A stretch of 64,000 nt of DNA from Paracamarosporium sp. OC-R06-R3 (lineage: Eukaryota; Ascomycota; Dothideomycetes; Pleosporales; Didymosphaeriaceae): positions 62,001-126,000 of the forward strand of contig JACVRA010000149.1 of NCBI GenBank assembly GCA_019828545.1, written 5' to 3'. A program made the translations under genes and the position numbers. Every line of letters starts with the position of its first letter. Position 1 is the stretch's first letter. The notes below the pieces were generated by a model, which ran no database searches, was not told the origin of the DNA, and saw nothing but the letters and a program-made list of their open reading frames with translations. This document shows positions 21,885-31,758 of this stretch, one piece after another.

Positions 21885-23490
21885 ATGGAGACCAAGTCTA
21901 AATTTTACACTCATGGCGACAAGGACGAGTACGATCCTGCCAATTGGGCAATGAACATGACGGCTCGATTACCCAGGCGTGCTCCGGAAACGAAATTCAA
22001 CGTCTTGATTGTCGGTGCTGGTTTCAGTGGGCTTACGTCGGCTTTGGAGCTGTGGAGACATGGACACAATGTCGTTGGGATCCTGGATCGTAATCCTTGT
22101 CCTTTATACACAGGTACGGAGATATGTAAAAGCCGTACCGATCAGACCTGGTTGACAGTTCCCTATAGGAGATCTTATCATTCTTCAGCCAAGTGCACTA
22201 CGATTCCTGGTCCATTGGCCTGATATGCTGAAGGAGCTGGATGAAGATCGAGTGGAAGCGCCTACCAATTACCGAAAGCACACAGGTGAATTGATTCTTG
22301 GACCTACAACTCCAACATACAACGACCCAGAGTACTTGTCACAACGAGAAGGTGCCCCATTTGCAGGTCCAGTGCAGATCCGGGTCAAATTCTACCGCAT
22401 GTTACTGCGACAAGTGGCCAAAATCGGGCTCAAAGTGAGCTACGGTCAGCAAGTTGTGAAGTATTTTGAAAACGAAGATGCTGGACTGGGTGGTGTCGTG
22501 ACCAAAGATGGCTCGATTCATATGGCCCATTTGGTTATTGCTGCGGATGCATTCCGATCGTCGTCGGAGCTACTGATCGCCGGAGAACAAATGCCCACCA
22601 GGTCCAGTGGCATGTCGGTGTATCGCACCTCTTTTCCTACTGAGCTGGCGCTTGAGCAGGAGGATTTCAGGAAGAAATTCGGAGACATTGTGAAACCCGG
22701 TGCCAAAGGAGCTAAAGAGTACTGGCTTGGCCCTGGTATGCATCTGGGACTGTTTGTCTCGCCCGACGTCTGTGCTTGGGGATTCACGCCGCGTGATCAA
22801 TTCCTCTTACCCGGCGGGGAGAATCCAGTTGAGTCCTGGGATGCAGATGTTGACGCAGAAAACGTCATCAAAGTGCTCGAAAGGGTGCCCGATTGGGACC
22901 CTGCGGCAGCTGCCTTGATCCGTGCCGCTCCAAAAGGAACGGTGATCCATTGGCCTCTATTGTGGAGGAATCTTCGGCCCGAATGGACTTCCAAGGGGGG
23001 CCGTGTGGTTCAGGTCGGTGACTGTGCGCATTCCAACGTTCCAACCTCTGTGAGTGGTGGTACTATGGCCATCGAAGACGCTGTGACTTTGGCCGCTAGT
23101 CTCGGAATTGCTTGCTCGGCGGGTGAAGGTCGTAATGCACCCCTCGGAGCCCGCATCTACAACCTGCTACGCTATCAGCGTGTGAGCTGCGCGCAAAAGA
23201 TGTCTTTCGTCAATTCACAGCTCTTGGCTGCTACGGACTGGGCGTCGATCGAGAAGGATCCCATGCAAGTCCGCCTTCGATTTCCTCGTTGGGTCTTTCA
23301 ACACGATCCAGAAAGCTATGTGTACGAGAAGTATGGGCAAGCGTTTGCGCATCTTTCTCAGGGTACGCCTTTCCAGAACACTAACTTCCCTCCGGGCCAC
23401 AAGTTCAAGGCTTGGACAATCGAGCAGGTGCACGAAGACATCGCCGCTGGAAAGAGTGCTGTTGATTTGTTGGATGGTGATTGGTCCTGA
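21885..23490 (+). CDS. FAD-dependent monooxygenase with variant DG motif
   Basis: Flavoprotein aromatic hydroxylase family, 516 residues in two exons, 21885-22113 and 22169-23490. The ATG at 21885 (METKSKF) is chosen because the frame upstream of it starts only with GTG. The FAD motif is VLIVGAGFSGLTSALELWR, and splicing completes the segment GDLIILQPSALRFLVHW. The usual GADG of the DG motif reads VIAADAFRSSS here, so the glycines are replaced. The GD motif VVQVGDCAHSNVPTSVSGG is intact. The loop around residues 260-300 is longer than in salicylate hydroxylases. The protein is only distantly similar to the other monooxygenase in the cluster and probably acts at a different step. Confidence 0.85.
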
Positions 23491-23759
23491 GATAGTGACT
23501 CAGTGGCCTGGGACTGTGTAACAGAGCTACCATGATGCTGGAAGTAACCTTAAATTGGTGTGCATACTGCCAAGAAAAAGACTACCATCCTTCATATGCA
23601 ATAAGAAGGCGTGATTAACGAAATGTGTCCGTGCTCTTTTCGCTGAGACAATACGCGTTCTATAAAAAACGATAAGCAGATTTACTAAGAAGCAAAGACG
23701 CGGCCTCTTCTAGACGATCGGTGACTCATTGCAAGGTTGCAGGTTTAGTAATCTATCGC

Positions 23760-25019
23760 TTATACAGCCGCAAGCCCAACCTCAAACGCTACAGTTGGGT
23801 GACTGTCGGAGATCTCTTTGGTCCAGATAACGAGTCGCCAGCTTGCGTCCCGAATGTTGCTCAACAATTGCTCCATCTGATCCATGGTGATGGCATGCTT
23901 GTCCATCGTCATCTGCATCAAAAGTAGGTCGTACATGCGCGCTGCTGCCTCAGCTTTGCTATTCGCTTTGGCTGAGCCGACTAGTCCGTTTGCCACGATA
24001 ACAAGCCTTGAGTATCTGTTCTGACGTAAGATGTCGAAGTGAGTCCACAGCATATGAGTAGCTTGCGAAAGTATGTCAGCTGGCGTAGTGAAGATGGAAG
24101 GTGTTGGCAGGTGAATGATGTATAACCAGGCGTCCGTCATACGCTGCGCAGACATAGGAGCGCAGTGCTGGATGGTCATGTGACCTAAACTAGCACCATC
24201 ATCACTGCCTTCATAAGCCAGCTCACTCTTCGCCGTCACCTGGATTACAAAGTATAACTGAGGGTGTCGACGGGCTATTGCCCGGGCTATCGAATCTGAC
24301 TCGCAGCAAACCTGAACAACAGTGAAGTTGTCGGGAGACGCATCAGCCATCCATGGTTCCAAGAGGTCGGTAGTGGTGCTTTCGCTTGATAAAGCCTGCT
24401 GAAGGACTTGGCGCTGGAACGCAGTCGCCTGGCGTTTCAATCTTGGCTGATGGTGGTGGCCATCGAGCTGGAACGCCGTGCCAGGAGCGGGACTCGAAAA
24501 TATCGAGGTGCGTCCGTGTGCCGCTCGGCCCTGCAGCTGTGTGGTGAGTGGTGTGTTCAGTGTCGTAGTAAAGACGGTGTCGCCGAAGAACAGAACGGCG
24601 TCAGAGAGGGCTGTCCTTAGCAAGTAATGGCGAGAAAGGTCGGTGTGAGCCACAAAATCTGGTCGAGGCTCGCAGAGGAATCCAGAGACTGCTGTGAAGC
24701 GGACGACGCGGCTGAGCTCAGATACTGATACACAGGCCATCTCTGCAACATTTTGAAAAGAGACTGCTTCGCTGGGAGGGATACAAGCAAGCACTTGCGA
24801 TTTGTTGAGCCAGTGCAAGCCGGCCAGTAACTGCGTCTGTGGTTTCTGGGTAAGTTTGTAGCTTTGAAATGAGACCTCTTAGGCCCAATCCGATGAAGAG
24901 ACAAATACCTGGCTCACAAGTGTGCGCAAAAGATGATCAGCTTTATGTGGCTCGGCGGTACTTCCTGACACTCCCTGATCGGCCAAATTTGTAGCAGAAG
25001 TTAAGGAAAGCTCAGCCAT
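23760..25019 (-). CDS. AflJ/AflS-like (MdpA-like) pathway co-regulator
   Basis: Resembles AflJ (AflS) and MdpA, proteins with an O-methyltransferase-like fold that act as co-activators of the AflR-type regulator in aflatoxin and monodictyphenone clusters. Two exons, 24909-25019 and 23760-24845, give 398 residues. The start was chosen by splicing, since the long exon alone has only a TTG start. Exon 1 gives MAELSLTSATNLADQG and ends LLRTLVSQ, which joins KPQTQLLAGLHWLNKSQVLA. A winged-helix segment (CIPPSEAVSFQNVAEMACVSVSELSRVVRF, read in two parts) is typical of AflJ. The SAM-binding GxGxG motif of true methyltransferases is not seen. It is divergent from the AflR-like gene across 984 bp, the same layout as aflJ/aflR in Aspergillus. 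Confidence 0.82.
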
Positions 25020-25175
25020 AGTAGGAGATTTTCCTTGTTTTCCAGTGTTGATGCATGGGTTAGTCGTTGTGAAAACAGGCGCGGCTTACAAAATGTCTAA
25101 GTATGCCTTAGTGTGAGCGGTGAGGTTTATCAAGATTCCACGGAATAACGTCATCTGTAGTGCTGGTTCCGGAGT

Positions 25176-25207
25176 ACCGGCGGGAGGAACCGAGCACCGG
25201 CGGGAGG
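25176..25207 (+). promoter_or_regulatory. Direct repeat of ACCGGCGGGAGG, 20-bp period
   Basis: ACCGGCGGGAGG occurs at 25176-25187 and again at 25196-25207, exactly two helical turns apart. Each copy contains the CCGGCGG core found in other cluster promoters. The position upstream of both regulator genes suggests a site for autoregulation; this is inference. Confidence 0.4.
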
Positions 25208-25734
25208 GAGGTGGAACGATCAGCGATCAGAGAAATCTCAGCTCCCCACGCGGGTCTGCCATCAGCGAGAACGTTTATCTACGATTGCCGGGGTGTCTGC
25301 CTACTTCACCATAAACCGCACCTGCATGAAATGAACGCCCTGCCGAGCTACTAGGCGGGGGCCTCATCGATCTATTCGGACTATTAAAGTAAAGTACAGT
25401 TGATAGGCCTCCCATGAATGAGGAGAACAAGTGTGGGTAAACGAGCGTCATGTCAAAGTCAACAAATTCCTTCAAGTTTCAGTCACTCCACCCGTCTGCA
25501 CATTCACGTAATCCTAGTGTAGAAGTTCCCGGTAGAGGCCCCGATTGGTAAGTAGGCCAGAGCTCAACAACTATACCACACTACTGCAAGGTCCCTTGCG
25601 CTTGACTTAGAGGCTCACCACCTGCAACCGTTTTTGAATACCGGCCGCTCTTACCGACAAAATGTATGTATCTGGCACTGATAGACCTGCTATTCGAGGT
25701 TCTAGATTACGGAATACAGCTGAAGCGTCGCACT

Positions 25735-25940
25735 GCAGCTGCAGCTTCCCAATCTAGGCCTCGTATGCAGCGCCCATCGGCAGGGATTATACGTCTGACA
25801 TTGTCGACCCGCAATTTGAGGTCAGCTCCAAGTCTCACGTACAGCTGCAGCTTCCTCTTCTAGGTATCCTAAGCATCTCGTAATGGCTCAGCTTACGTGT
25901 CTTATCGGACACTGAAGGTTCTGTAATTTGAGGCCATGAC
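25735..25940 (+). repeat. Diverged tandem duplication in the AflR-like promoter
   Basis: Two copies of about 100 bp (25735-25829 and 25841-25940). Each starts with CAGCTGCAGCTTCC, continues through TCTAGG, and ends with AATTTGAGG. They differ by many substitutions and small gaps between these anchors. A partial earlier copy may start near 25702. Confidence 0.55.
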
Positions 25941-26003
25941 TACCCGGGCTTTAACTGACACGGGCTCGCTTCGTTCCTCTTTGACCTGACGACCCTGACC
26001 AAC

Positions 26004-27386
26004 ATGTCCACGCCCCGACGACTCGACACGGTTCCAAATCACCGAGCTGTTGTATTACGAAGCAGTTGCGATGCATGTACAGAGGTTAAGATGGCATGCA
26101 GCAGAGGGAAGCCGACTTGCGCACGATGCGCGAGACGAGGGGAGGTCTGCATCTACGGGCCAATGAAGCGCGCGGGCCGAAAGAAGCAACAGCAGGATCC
26201 ACAGCCACAGCCGCAGCCACAACCGCAGCCACAACCACAATCACAGTCGCAGCCACAGCCACAGCAACAGCAGCAGCGACAAACACCACGGAAGGGGGTT
26301 GGATCGAGGCATCGGCCAAGCAGCAGTAGCACGACAGTTGGAAACCCCAGCGACGCCCTGGCAAACCATCAGCCCTTGTCTCTTGATCTTCCCATGCATG
26401 CGCCGGACGACCCTTCAGATACCTATGCTTTCACTCTTGAGATGGACTCCGAGGACCGGGGACAGACCCACGAGCCATCACTAAGTGGTGCAGAAGACAG
26501 CAGTATGGCCATCGACACATCTGTAGGCGCAGATATCGGCATCTTCACGCCTCCAGGCGTTGGCCTGGGTGCTTTCGACGACTCCGATTGGATGTTGATG
26601 TCTCCCAGTTTTCCTCAAGGAGGACCGAATGCTGGTACACCTCCCCATTCCTCCATTGTTCCAAGCGGCTCCGTCTCCAATTACGGGTCGACTCGCACTC
26701 CGCCTAATACCCCGTCGGTGGACAACTGCCTGTCCCTGGCTTTAAGCGTCCTCAGTGCTTTGACGCCTCCGCTGGAAGCGTGTCCCGGTATGTCCAGCAA
26801 TGAGAGTGTTAAGCATCGGAAAGACAGTGTTGTAACGGACGTAGGGTCGTCCAAGTTTGGGAGTAATAATAGCTTTGACGACGTCATGCAACGGAACATG
26901 GCAAGCATCGATGCCATCAGTCCGATACTGAAGTGTCCCTGTGCTATGAATAGTAATGTCGTCCTCATCCTTGCGCATATCGTCTTCCAGATCCTGGCGT
27001 GGTATACTGCTGCTGCTGGAGTGCCAAGCGCAGCAACATGCCTGCCGCTGGGGCACAGGTCTCAACTACCTCATGTACCGCCGCCCATGGCTTCGTCCAT
27101 GCCAGGGTACGACATAGTCGATGATGGTACCCAGGAGCGTGTGATATGCCGGATGGTTCTCTCCAAGATGCATTCAGTTCGAACTTTGGTGGAAGGTCTT
27201 TCTCGAATTCTTTTGTGTGATGGAAAAAAAGCGACTCACAATTATTTTTACAGCCAGTACATGGAAGGCCTCGTAGACTTTGGTACGAGTCCACCAAGCT
27301 CTCTAGCAATAAGCTTAGAGAGTGAGTTGCGACGTTGTCTGCGGGATGTCTCGAGAGCCATAGTAGCAAAGTTGGCAGAAGTATAA
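26004..27386 (+). CDS. AflR-like Zn2Cys6 pathway regulator (MdpE-like)
   Basis: Pathway-specific transcription factor, 460 residues, one exon from ATG 26004. The zinc cluster uses cysteines 22, 25, 32, 39, 42 and 49 (CDACTEVKMACSRGKPTCAR then CARRGEVC), followed by basic residues and then a Pro-Gln repeat (about residues 66-95) encoded by a CAGCCACAACCG-type microsatellite. A long Ser/Asp-rich middle follows. The C-terminal part, from CPCAMNSNVVLILAHIVFQI through VEGLSRILLCDG, resembles the AflR domain that contacts AflJ. A neighbouring divergent AflJ-like gene supports the assignment. It most likely drives the PKS and tailoring genes. AflR proteins bind TCG-N5-CGA-type sites; I did not find a consistent set of those here, but CCGGCGG motifs recur. 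Confidence 0.87.
   Translation: MSTPRRLDTVPNHRAVVLRSSCDACTEVKMACSRGKPTCARCARRGEVCIYGPMKRAGRKKQQQDPQPQPQPQPQPQPQSQSQPQPQQQQQRQTPRKGVGSRHRPSSSSTTVGNPSDALANHQPLSLDLPMHAPDDPSDTYAFTLEMDSEDRGQTHEPSLSGAEDSSMAIDTSVGADIGIFTPPGVGLGAFDDSDWMLMSPSFPQGGPNAGTPPHSSIVPSGSVSNYGSTRTPPNTPSVDNCLSLALSVLSALTPPLEACPGMSSNESVKHRKDSVVTDVGSSKFGSNNSFDDVMQRNMASIDAISPILKCPCAMNSNVVLILAHIVFQILAWYTAAAGVPSAATCLPLGHRSQLPHVPPPMASSMPGYDIVDDGTQERVICRMVLSKMHSVRTLVEGLSRILLCDGKKATHNYFYSQYMEGLVDFGTSPPSSLAISLESELRRCLRDVSRAIVAKLAEV
26200..26277 (+). repeat. Pro-Gln-coding microsatellite inside the AflR-like gene
   Basis: Imperfect CAGCCA/CAACCG hexamers encode alternating Pro and Gln with a few Ser, then a short CAG run. It separates the DNA-binding domain from the rest of the protein and is likely to vary in length between strains. 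Confidence 0.7.
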
Positions 27387-28442
27387 GTGAGACGTAAAAT
27401 TTCCATATGAGAACCCCCAAGAGACATATATAGATAGATATATATCATGGCAGTGGATAGAATGAGTTGTATAGAGGGTTGATTGATCACGATGAAAGAA
27501 GAATTCTCAGTTTTTTTTTATTTGAAATAATTCGATTGTGTGACCCGAAGCACTGATCAACCTCTGTATCCAGTTACGCGAAGGGATTGTTTCTACTCTA
27601 GCTTCTTACAGAAAAGATGGGACAATATGATTCTACGTATCGGCATACATTGGTTGACACGATGTTGGTCGGACTTCTTGTCTGAACGTGCACTTTGACC
27701 GGCTTGATCACTTTCGTCTCCCGGTCCGCTTTATCAATCCATTATAAAAAAATCCCCTCAAAACGATAAACTGAAAAATTGTTGCCGCAGCTGATCTCCA
27801 GGCAGTGATTTTAGAATTGTAGAAGAGGCTACTAGCATCTTAGCCGAACGACTGTGGTCAGTAAATATGATTGACGACCACCAAAAGGGTGCGGCAGCCA
27901 CCTCCGCTATCTTCGAAGGTCGACACGCATTTCGGTCCAGGGAATATGGGATACGGTGTACCTATCCCCTTTACAGGCATCGGGCGACAAGACCGATAAG
28001 ATAGACGATGCTGGCCTCAACTATGAGCAGTGGTTTAATCCGCGACTTGGAGCCGGCACTTCTCTGATCGGAAATAGCGCACAGACCATCGCGCACATAC
28101 ATTGCCAATACTATGAACACTTGAACACCTAGAGTACCTCCTAATGACCCCCTACTTCAACAACACCATTATACTAAGAGAAATTGTAAAATTATTCCAT
28201 ACGAGTTTTTCCATGCAAGGGTGTATAGATAAGCTGCTTTCTAAGGCTGAGATGGTTATTTCCCGGTTCCCGTGTTACGTGAGAGCGGCACTTGAGCATC
28301 TGGAATTGGCCAATGCACCGGCCTCCGGCAAGCCACAGTACAAAAAAGATCCGCTATATATATAATGGCGTAAACTGTTCTAGACGACCGCAAATACGTT
28401 TTTTTGTGCTACGCTTCATTCTCTCCGAACGATACACCAAAA
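27387..28442. other. Intergenic: AflR-like 3' region and HypC-like promoter
   Basis: About 1 kb. A 73-codon open frame at 28144-28365 shows no family features. CCGGCCTCCGG at about 28318-28328 lies 115 bp before the next ATG and is related to the cluster GC motif. Confidence 0.4.
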
Positions 28443-28961
28443 ATGCAAACTACACATACCGCCGAAACCGTAGCGATCGCCGCCGGGGCTTTTCTGTCTG
28501 GTAGGTCGTCAAAGCTCCGGTCTTGGAAATTAAAGCACAAAGTTAATGACATCATAGGTGCCATGGTGAGCATTTCGCTGCTTGCTGTACCGACATGCCT
28601 GGACACGACGCTAAACGCCAAACAACTCTGTCACATGTGGCAACGAGTCTTTCACTATGGCCATCGAAAACTCCCAATACTTGCGTTGATGACCGGCGCA
28701 GTCTACTCGTCGATTGCCTACAGGGACGAGTCGAAGAGATGGCCAATGATCATCGCAGGCCTTGCAAACGTGTCAATCATACCATTTACACGGTTCTTCA
28801 TGTTTCCTACGAATGATAAATTGTTTGCCCTGAATGCTGCAGCAGAAGCGGACGTCAATTTCAACGAAGCCAAAGCTCTAGTCCTTCGCTGGTGGCGACT
28901 GCATTCGACAAGGGCAGCTTTTCCCCTAATTGGTAGCATAATTGCGATGATGGCTCACTAA
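28443..28961 (+). CDS. HypC-like anthrone oxygenase (DUF1772)
   Basis: Small membrane protein of the DUF1772 family. Characterised members (HypC in aflatoxin biosynthesis, MdpH's DUF1772 part) oxidise anthrones to anthraquinones at C-10. Two exons, 28443-28500 and 28558-28961, give 153 residues. The 57-nt intron is a multiple of three without a stop, so retention would insert 19 residues; splicing restores the family's start, AAGAFLSGAMVSISLLAVP. Four hydrophobic segments are visible, with the typical WQRVFHYGHRKLPILALMTG and ITRFFM-like (IIPFTRFFMFPTNDKLF) segments, ending with a TM-like AAFPLIGSIIAMMAH. It sits between the AflR-like regulator and the questin-oxidase-like gene. Its presence points to an anthrone intermediate in the pathway. 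Confidence 0.85.
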   Translation: MQTTHTAETVAIAAGAFLSGRSSKLRSWKLKHKVNDIIGAMVSISLLAVPTCLDTTLNAKQLCHMWQRVFHYGHRKLPILALMTGAVYSSIAYRDESKRWPMIIAGLANVSIIPFTRFFMFPTNDKLFALNAAAEADVNFNEAKALVLRWWRLHSTRAAFPLIGSIIAMMAH

Positions 28962-29093
28962 GGATGAAGGAACTTGACACCAGCCGCATATCGAATGTAA
29001 CTAAAAAATGCAACTACATGGGGTTCACGGAATTATCCGGCAGACTATGCTTCAGTCCTGCACATGTTCATGATCCGAGGTCACGTCACTGTT

Positions 29094-29106
29094 TCTCCGC
29101 CGGGCC
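29094..29106 (-). promoter_or_regulatory. Candidate cluster motif GGCCCGGCGGAGA
   Basis: Minus-strand CCGGCGGA core, about 210 bp upstream of the questin-oxidase-like ATG. Function inferred from recurrence of the core in the cluster. Confidence 0.35.
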
Positions 29107-29210
29107 ATTGTTAACGAACGGACCAGACGGAATCGACGGAAGTGAACGGTTGGAGATTGTTGGTGGAGACATGTCCTGGTACCCCGCATTGTGCTGGTAT
29201 ATATCTGCCC

Positions 29211-29270
29211 GATCTGTTAGTATCTGATCTGTCAGTATCTGACCCGCCAGTATCTGCTCTGCCAGTATCC
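29211..29270 (+). repeat. Four 15-bp tandem repeats upstream of the questin-oxidase-like gene
   Basis: Units are GATCTGTTAGTATCT, GATCTGTCAGTATCT, GACCCGCCAGTATCT and GCTCTGCCAGTATCC. Differences between them are mostly C/T transitions, and no spacer separates units. It lies in the core promoter or 5' leader. Confidence 0.75.
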
Positions 29271-29315
29271 GTTTGTTGACAGAGCAACCCACTTCTGAGA
29301 CCACTTCCCGCCATC

Positions 29316-30665
29316 ATGTCGAGTTTTGCCGCTTCACAGGTCCGAATAGGACCCAACCATTTGGGTCTGGCCCGCATTGGCGAAAGTGCCTCGTCGGACT
29401 GTTTTCCCACCATCAATGACTTGCTGCAGGATAACCATGACAATATGAACATCTTCTTCCGACCTATTGGGGGCCATAACCATACAGCCCATGCAATACT
29501 GACTTTGTATGCCATGGGTGGGAAGGCGGAAGACCTCAAAAGAGCATTTGAGGACAACGACCACCAGCAGATACCGATCCCTCCGGCTGACCCGGCTATC
29601 GTGGGTGAGATGAAGGATAAGAAAATTTTCATCAAGTACCTAGGAGACGCTGCACAATACAACAGCTACCTCAAATTCTTCGAACAGGAGATTGAGACGC
29701 GTGGTTGGAAAGACGTACTCTGCGAGTACTTGTTCTCGCCTACTCCGGTAGCCAAGTCCATGTTCGTGCAGCTATTCGAGGGCCTATTTCATCCTTTGAT
29801 CCATGTAGGATTCGGTATTGAATTCGATCAGCCAGCAATTGTTGCCGAAGGGCTAGCTCAAGCAGCCTCGCATGTTTGGGGCAATATTGGCAATTATTTG
29901 GTCCGATGTGATGAGATTGCCAAAGAACGCGAGGGAACACCCTCGAAACCACTCCAAGAACTATACCATCAGGTTCGAGCCACCGACAAGATTCGTACGT
30001 CCGTTCAGCTACAACAAGGGCCCAACCGTATAAAGGATGGTCTCATGCCAAATGCTATGGAAGAACTTGCCGGCATTGCAGCGCAATATCGTGTAGGGAG
30101 TGATTGGGAGAGTGGCCTCGTGGAGTCGGCCAGTTGTGCTGCATACAACGCAGTAGCAGCACAGAGGAAAGGCAAAGCAGCCAAAATCGACTTCTTCTCC
30201 ATGCATGCCGTCACCAGCTCCCTCTTTCTTAGCCTGCTTGTCCGACAGCCATGGGTTCCCATCGAGCAGAAAGTCAAATTGATCGAATGGAAAGCCCGTC
30301 TGGATCTTACCTGGTACGCGTCGAGTGGATCACCGCAACTAGACATCCAATTCGTCACTTCATATCAGCCGACGCTTAGCAAAGGCATGAACTGGCAAAG
30401 TCTATACGAGGCAGTCGTCAAATGCCATGACGATGGCCATGTTGCCAAGTTCGTGAGAGCCTTGTATAGCGCAGAGAGCGAAGCACGTGAATTGGAAGGG
30501 CGGATTGGCAAGGAGACTGCCACATCCCTCCCCATCCAGGGTGATTTGTGGCTTCGCGCCGCCCAGATGTGCTACGACAGCACAACAGATGTGCCGCTAG
30601 AAGAGAAATGGCTCATGGGAGCAGGATTTGACCCTGTGTGGGGCAAAGTCGCAATTACGCCATAG
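29316..30665 (+). CDS. Questin oxidase-like Baeyer-Villiger enzyme (DUF4243)
   Basis: Member of the questin oxidase/AflY/MdpL family (DUF4243), cofactor-poor enzymes that cleave the central ring of hydroxyanthraquinones on the way to benzophenones and xanthones. One uninterrupted exon of 449 residues from ATG 29316. Family-typical features are FRPIGGHNHTAHAILTLYAM near the N-terminus, LGDAAQYNSYLKFFEQEI, LFEGLFHPLIHVGFGIEFDQ and AAQMCYDSTTDVPLEEKWLM near the C-terminus. Conserved histidines in the HNH and H-PLIH segments are present. Length is close to AflY and MdpL. With the HypC-like, SDR, dehydratase-like and NmrA-like genes nearby, it forms the standard set for anthraquinone deoxygenation and cleavage. 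Confidence 0.88.
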   Translation: MSSFAASQVRIGPNHLGLARIGESASSDCFPTINDLLQDNHDNMNIFFRPIGGHNHTAHAILTLYAMGGKAEDLKRAFEDNDHQQIPIPPADPAIVGEMKDKKIFIKYLGDAAQYNSYLKFFEQEIETRGWKDVLCEYLFSPTPVAKSMFVQLFEGLFHPLIHVGFGIEFDQPAIVAEGLAQAASHVWGNIGNYLVRCDEIAKEREGTPSKPLQELYHQVRATDKIRTSVQLQQGPNRIKDGLMPNAMEELAGIAAQYRVGSDWESGLVESASCAAYNAVAAQRKGKAAKIDFFSMHAVTSSLFLSLLVRQPWVPIEQKVKLIEWKARLDLTWYASSGSPQLDIQFVTSYQPTLSKGMNWQSLYEAVVKCHDDGHVAKFVRALYSAESEARELEGRIGKETATSLPIQGDLWLRAAQMCYDSTTDVPLEEKWLMGAGFDPVWGKVAITP

Positions 30666-30813
30666 ACAACGGTAGCTAGTTCAATGCGAAGACTAAGCAA
30701 GTGAAACATCTTTACATATTTTGAATTATAGGCAACAGCAAAGTTGATTTGCGAGCGCCACTTGTTTTGCTTCTGTATTCATTTTCACTCGTATACCCAT
30801 AGAGTGTTGAGAC

Positions 30814-31758
30814 CTACTGTTTGTTCGCCGTCGCTAGGATCAACTTCGCTGGCCACCAACCCCGAAACCTAGCCGTGCCGTTTTTTCCTTCAACTACCAA
30901 GCCGCCTACTTCCTTCAGTAGTGTACCAATCGCAGCGGAGGCAGGATCAACGAATGGGAAAGACAACATGTGCTCTAGCACCTCTGATGTATCCATTTCG
31001 AATGCCCAGCCTTCCTCATCTTCAAATTTCTCAATATCATCAGGACCGGTGTGGTTGGGTTCAGCACCAAGATGAGCCAATTCCGGAGGCAAAAGGGGCG
31101 TAAGACCGCCTTCCTTCATGTTCAAATGTATGCGGAAAGCCCCACGAGCAAATTGAGTTGGATCCAGAGGCGCAACATTGTAGAACCCGTCCGTCCTGGC
31201 CATGAGGCGTGCAGTTTGCTCTGGGGAATTGGATTTTTCCAAAAGCTCTCGCCCTCCTTGATGGCTTATCTGTTGCCATAGGTATTGAAGCTTGGAATCA
31301 GCAAATCGTGCCGGACCGAAGACAGCACACGCGAATGTGCCGCCTGGTTTAAGCGGCCTCGCGATAGATGCCATGGTGGCTTTTTGGTCTGCGCCAAAAT
31401 GCATCACGTTGGTTGCAAAAACCATATCGACAGAATTGGCAGCCAAATCTTCAGTGTCTTCCATTCTCGCCGTACGGTACGTGAAGGTACCTGTGCTCCC
31501 TAGACGTTGTTTCGCCAGCTCCATATTCGATGCCGCAATGTCCGAAAGAATCACGTGGGTAAATTTGGAAGCCAGAATGTTGGCAAATGGACCGTTTCCA
31601 GCGCCAACATCATGGACGGTATCAAATGATCCCCCCTGGGCCTCGTGATAGTCAAAGATACGGCGAAATAGAGATGCAGGGGGTTTTGGTCTACCTCTCA
31701 AATAATTGTCCCAAAAGGACTTGTCTTTCTCGAAAATCTTGTCATCGGTGGGGGCCAT
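30814..31758 (-). CDS. Class I SAM-dependent methyltransferase
   Basis: Small-molecule methyltransferase of 314 residues, one exon, ATG at 31758. The fold is Methyltransf_11/25-like: SAM motif I VHDVGAGNGPFANIL (about residue 47), an acidic residue ending the second strand (HVILSDIAASNMELA), and the post-motif segment DMVFATNVMHFGADQ with PLKPGGTFACAVFG. It resembles the trans-aconitate/Crg1-type methyltransferases of fungi rather than the AflP/AflO-type O-methyltransferases, so carboxyl or O-methylation of a cluster product is possible but not shown. It converges with the questin-oxidase-like gene (148 bp between their stops). Confidence 0.82.
   Translation of the reverse strand: MAPTDDKIFEKDKSFWDNYLRGRPKPPASLFRRIFDYHEAQGGSFDTVHDVGAGNGPFANILASKFTHVILSDIAASNMELAKQRLGSTGTFTYRTARMEDTEDLAANSVDMVFATNVMHFGADQKATMASIARPLKPGGTFACAVFGPARFADSKLQYLWQQISHQGGRELLEKSNSPEQTARLMARTDGFYNVAPLDPTQFARGAFRIHLNMKEGGLTPLLPPELAHLGAEPNHTGPDDIEKFEDEEGWAFEMDTSEVLEHMLSFPFVDPASAAIGTLLKEVGGLVVEGKNGTARFRGWWPAKLILATANKQ

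Larger units (their letters stand above)
25020..26003. other. Divergent promoter, AflJ-like / AflR-like
   Basis: 984 bp between the co-regulator and regulator genes. It contains two CCGGCGGGAGG direct repeats (25176-25207) and a diverged tandem duplication of about 100 bp (25735-25940). Confidence 0.5.
28962..29315. other. Intergenic: promoter of the questin-oxidase-like gene
   Basis: Contains a CCGGCGGAGA-type motif on the minus strand (29094-29106) and four 15-bp tandem repeats (29211-29270) ending 45 bp before the ATG. Confidence 0.5.

Noticed and set aside
28144..28365. 73-codon frame before the HypC-like gene
   Set aside because: No signal peptide, domain or motif, and it lies in the promoter region; not supported as a gene.
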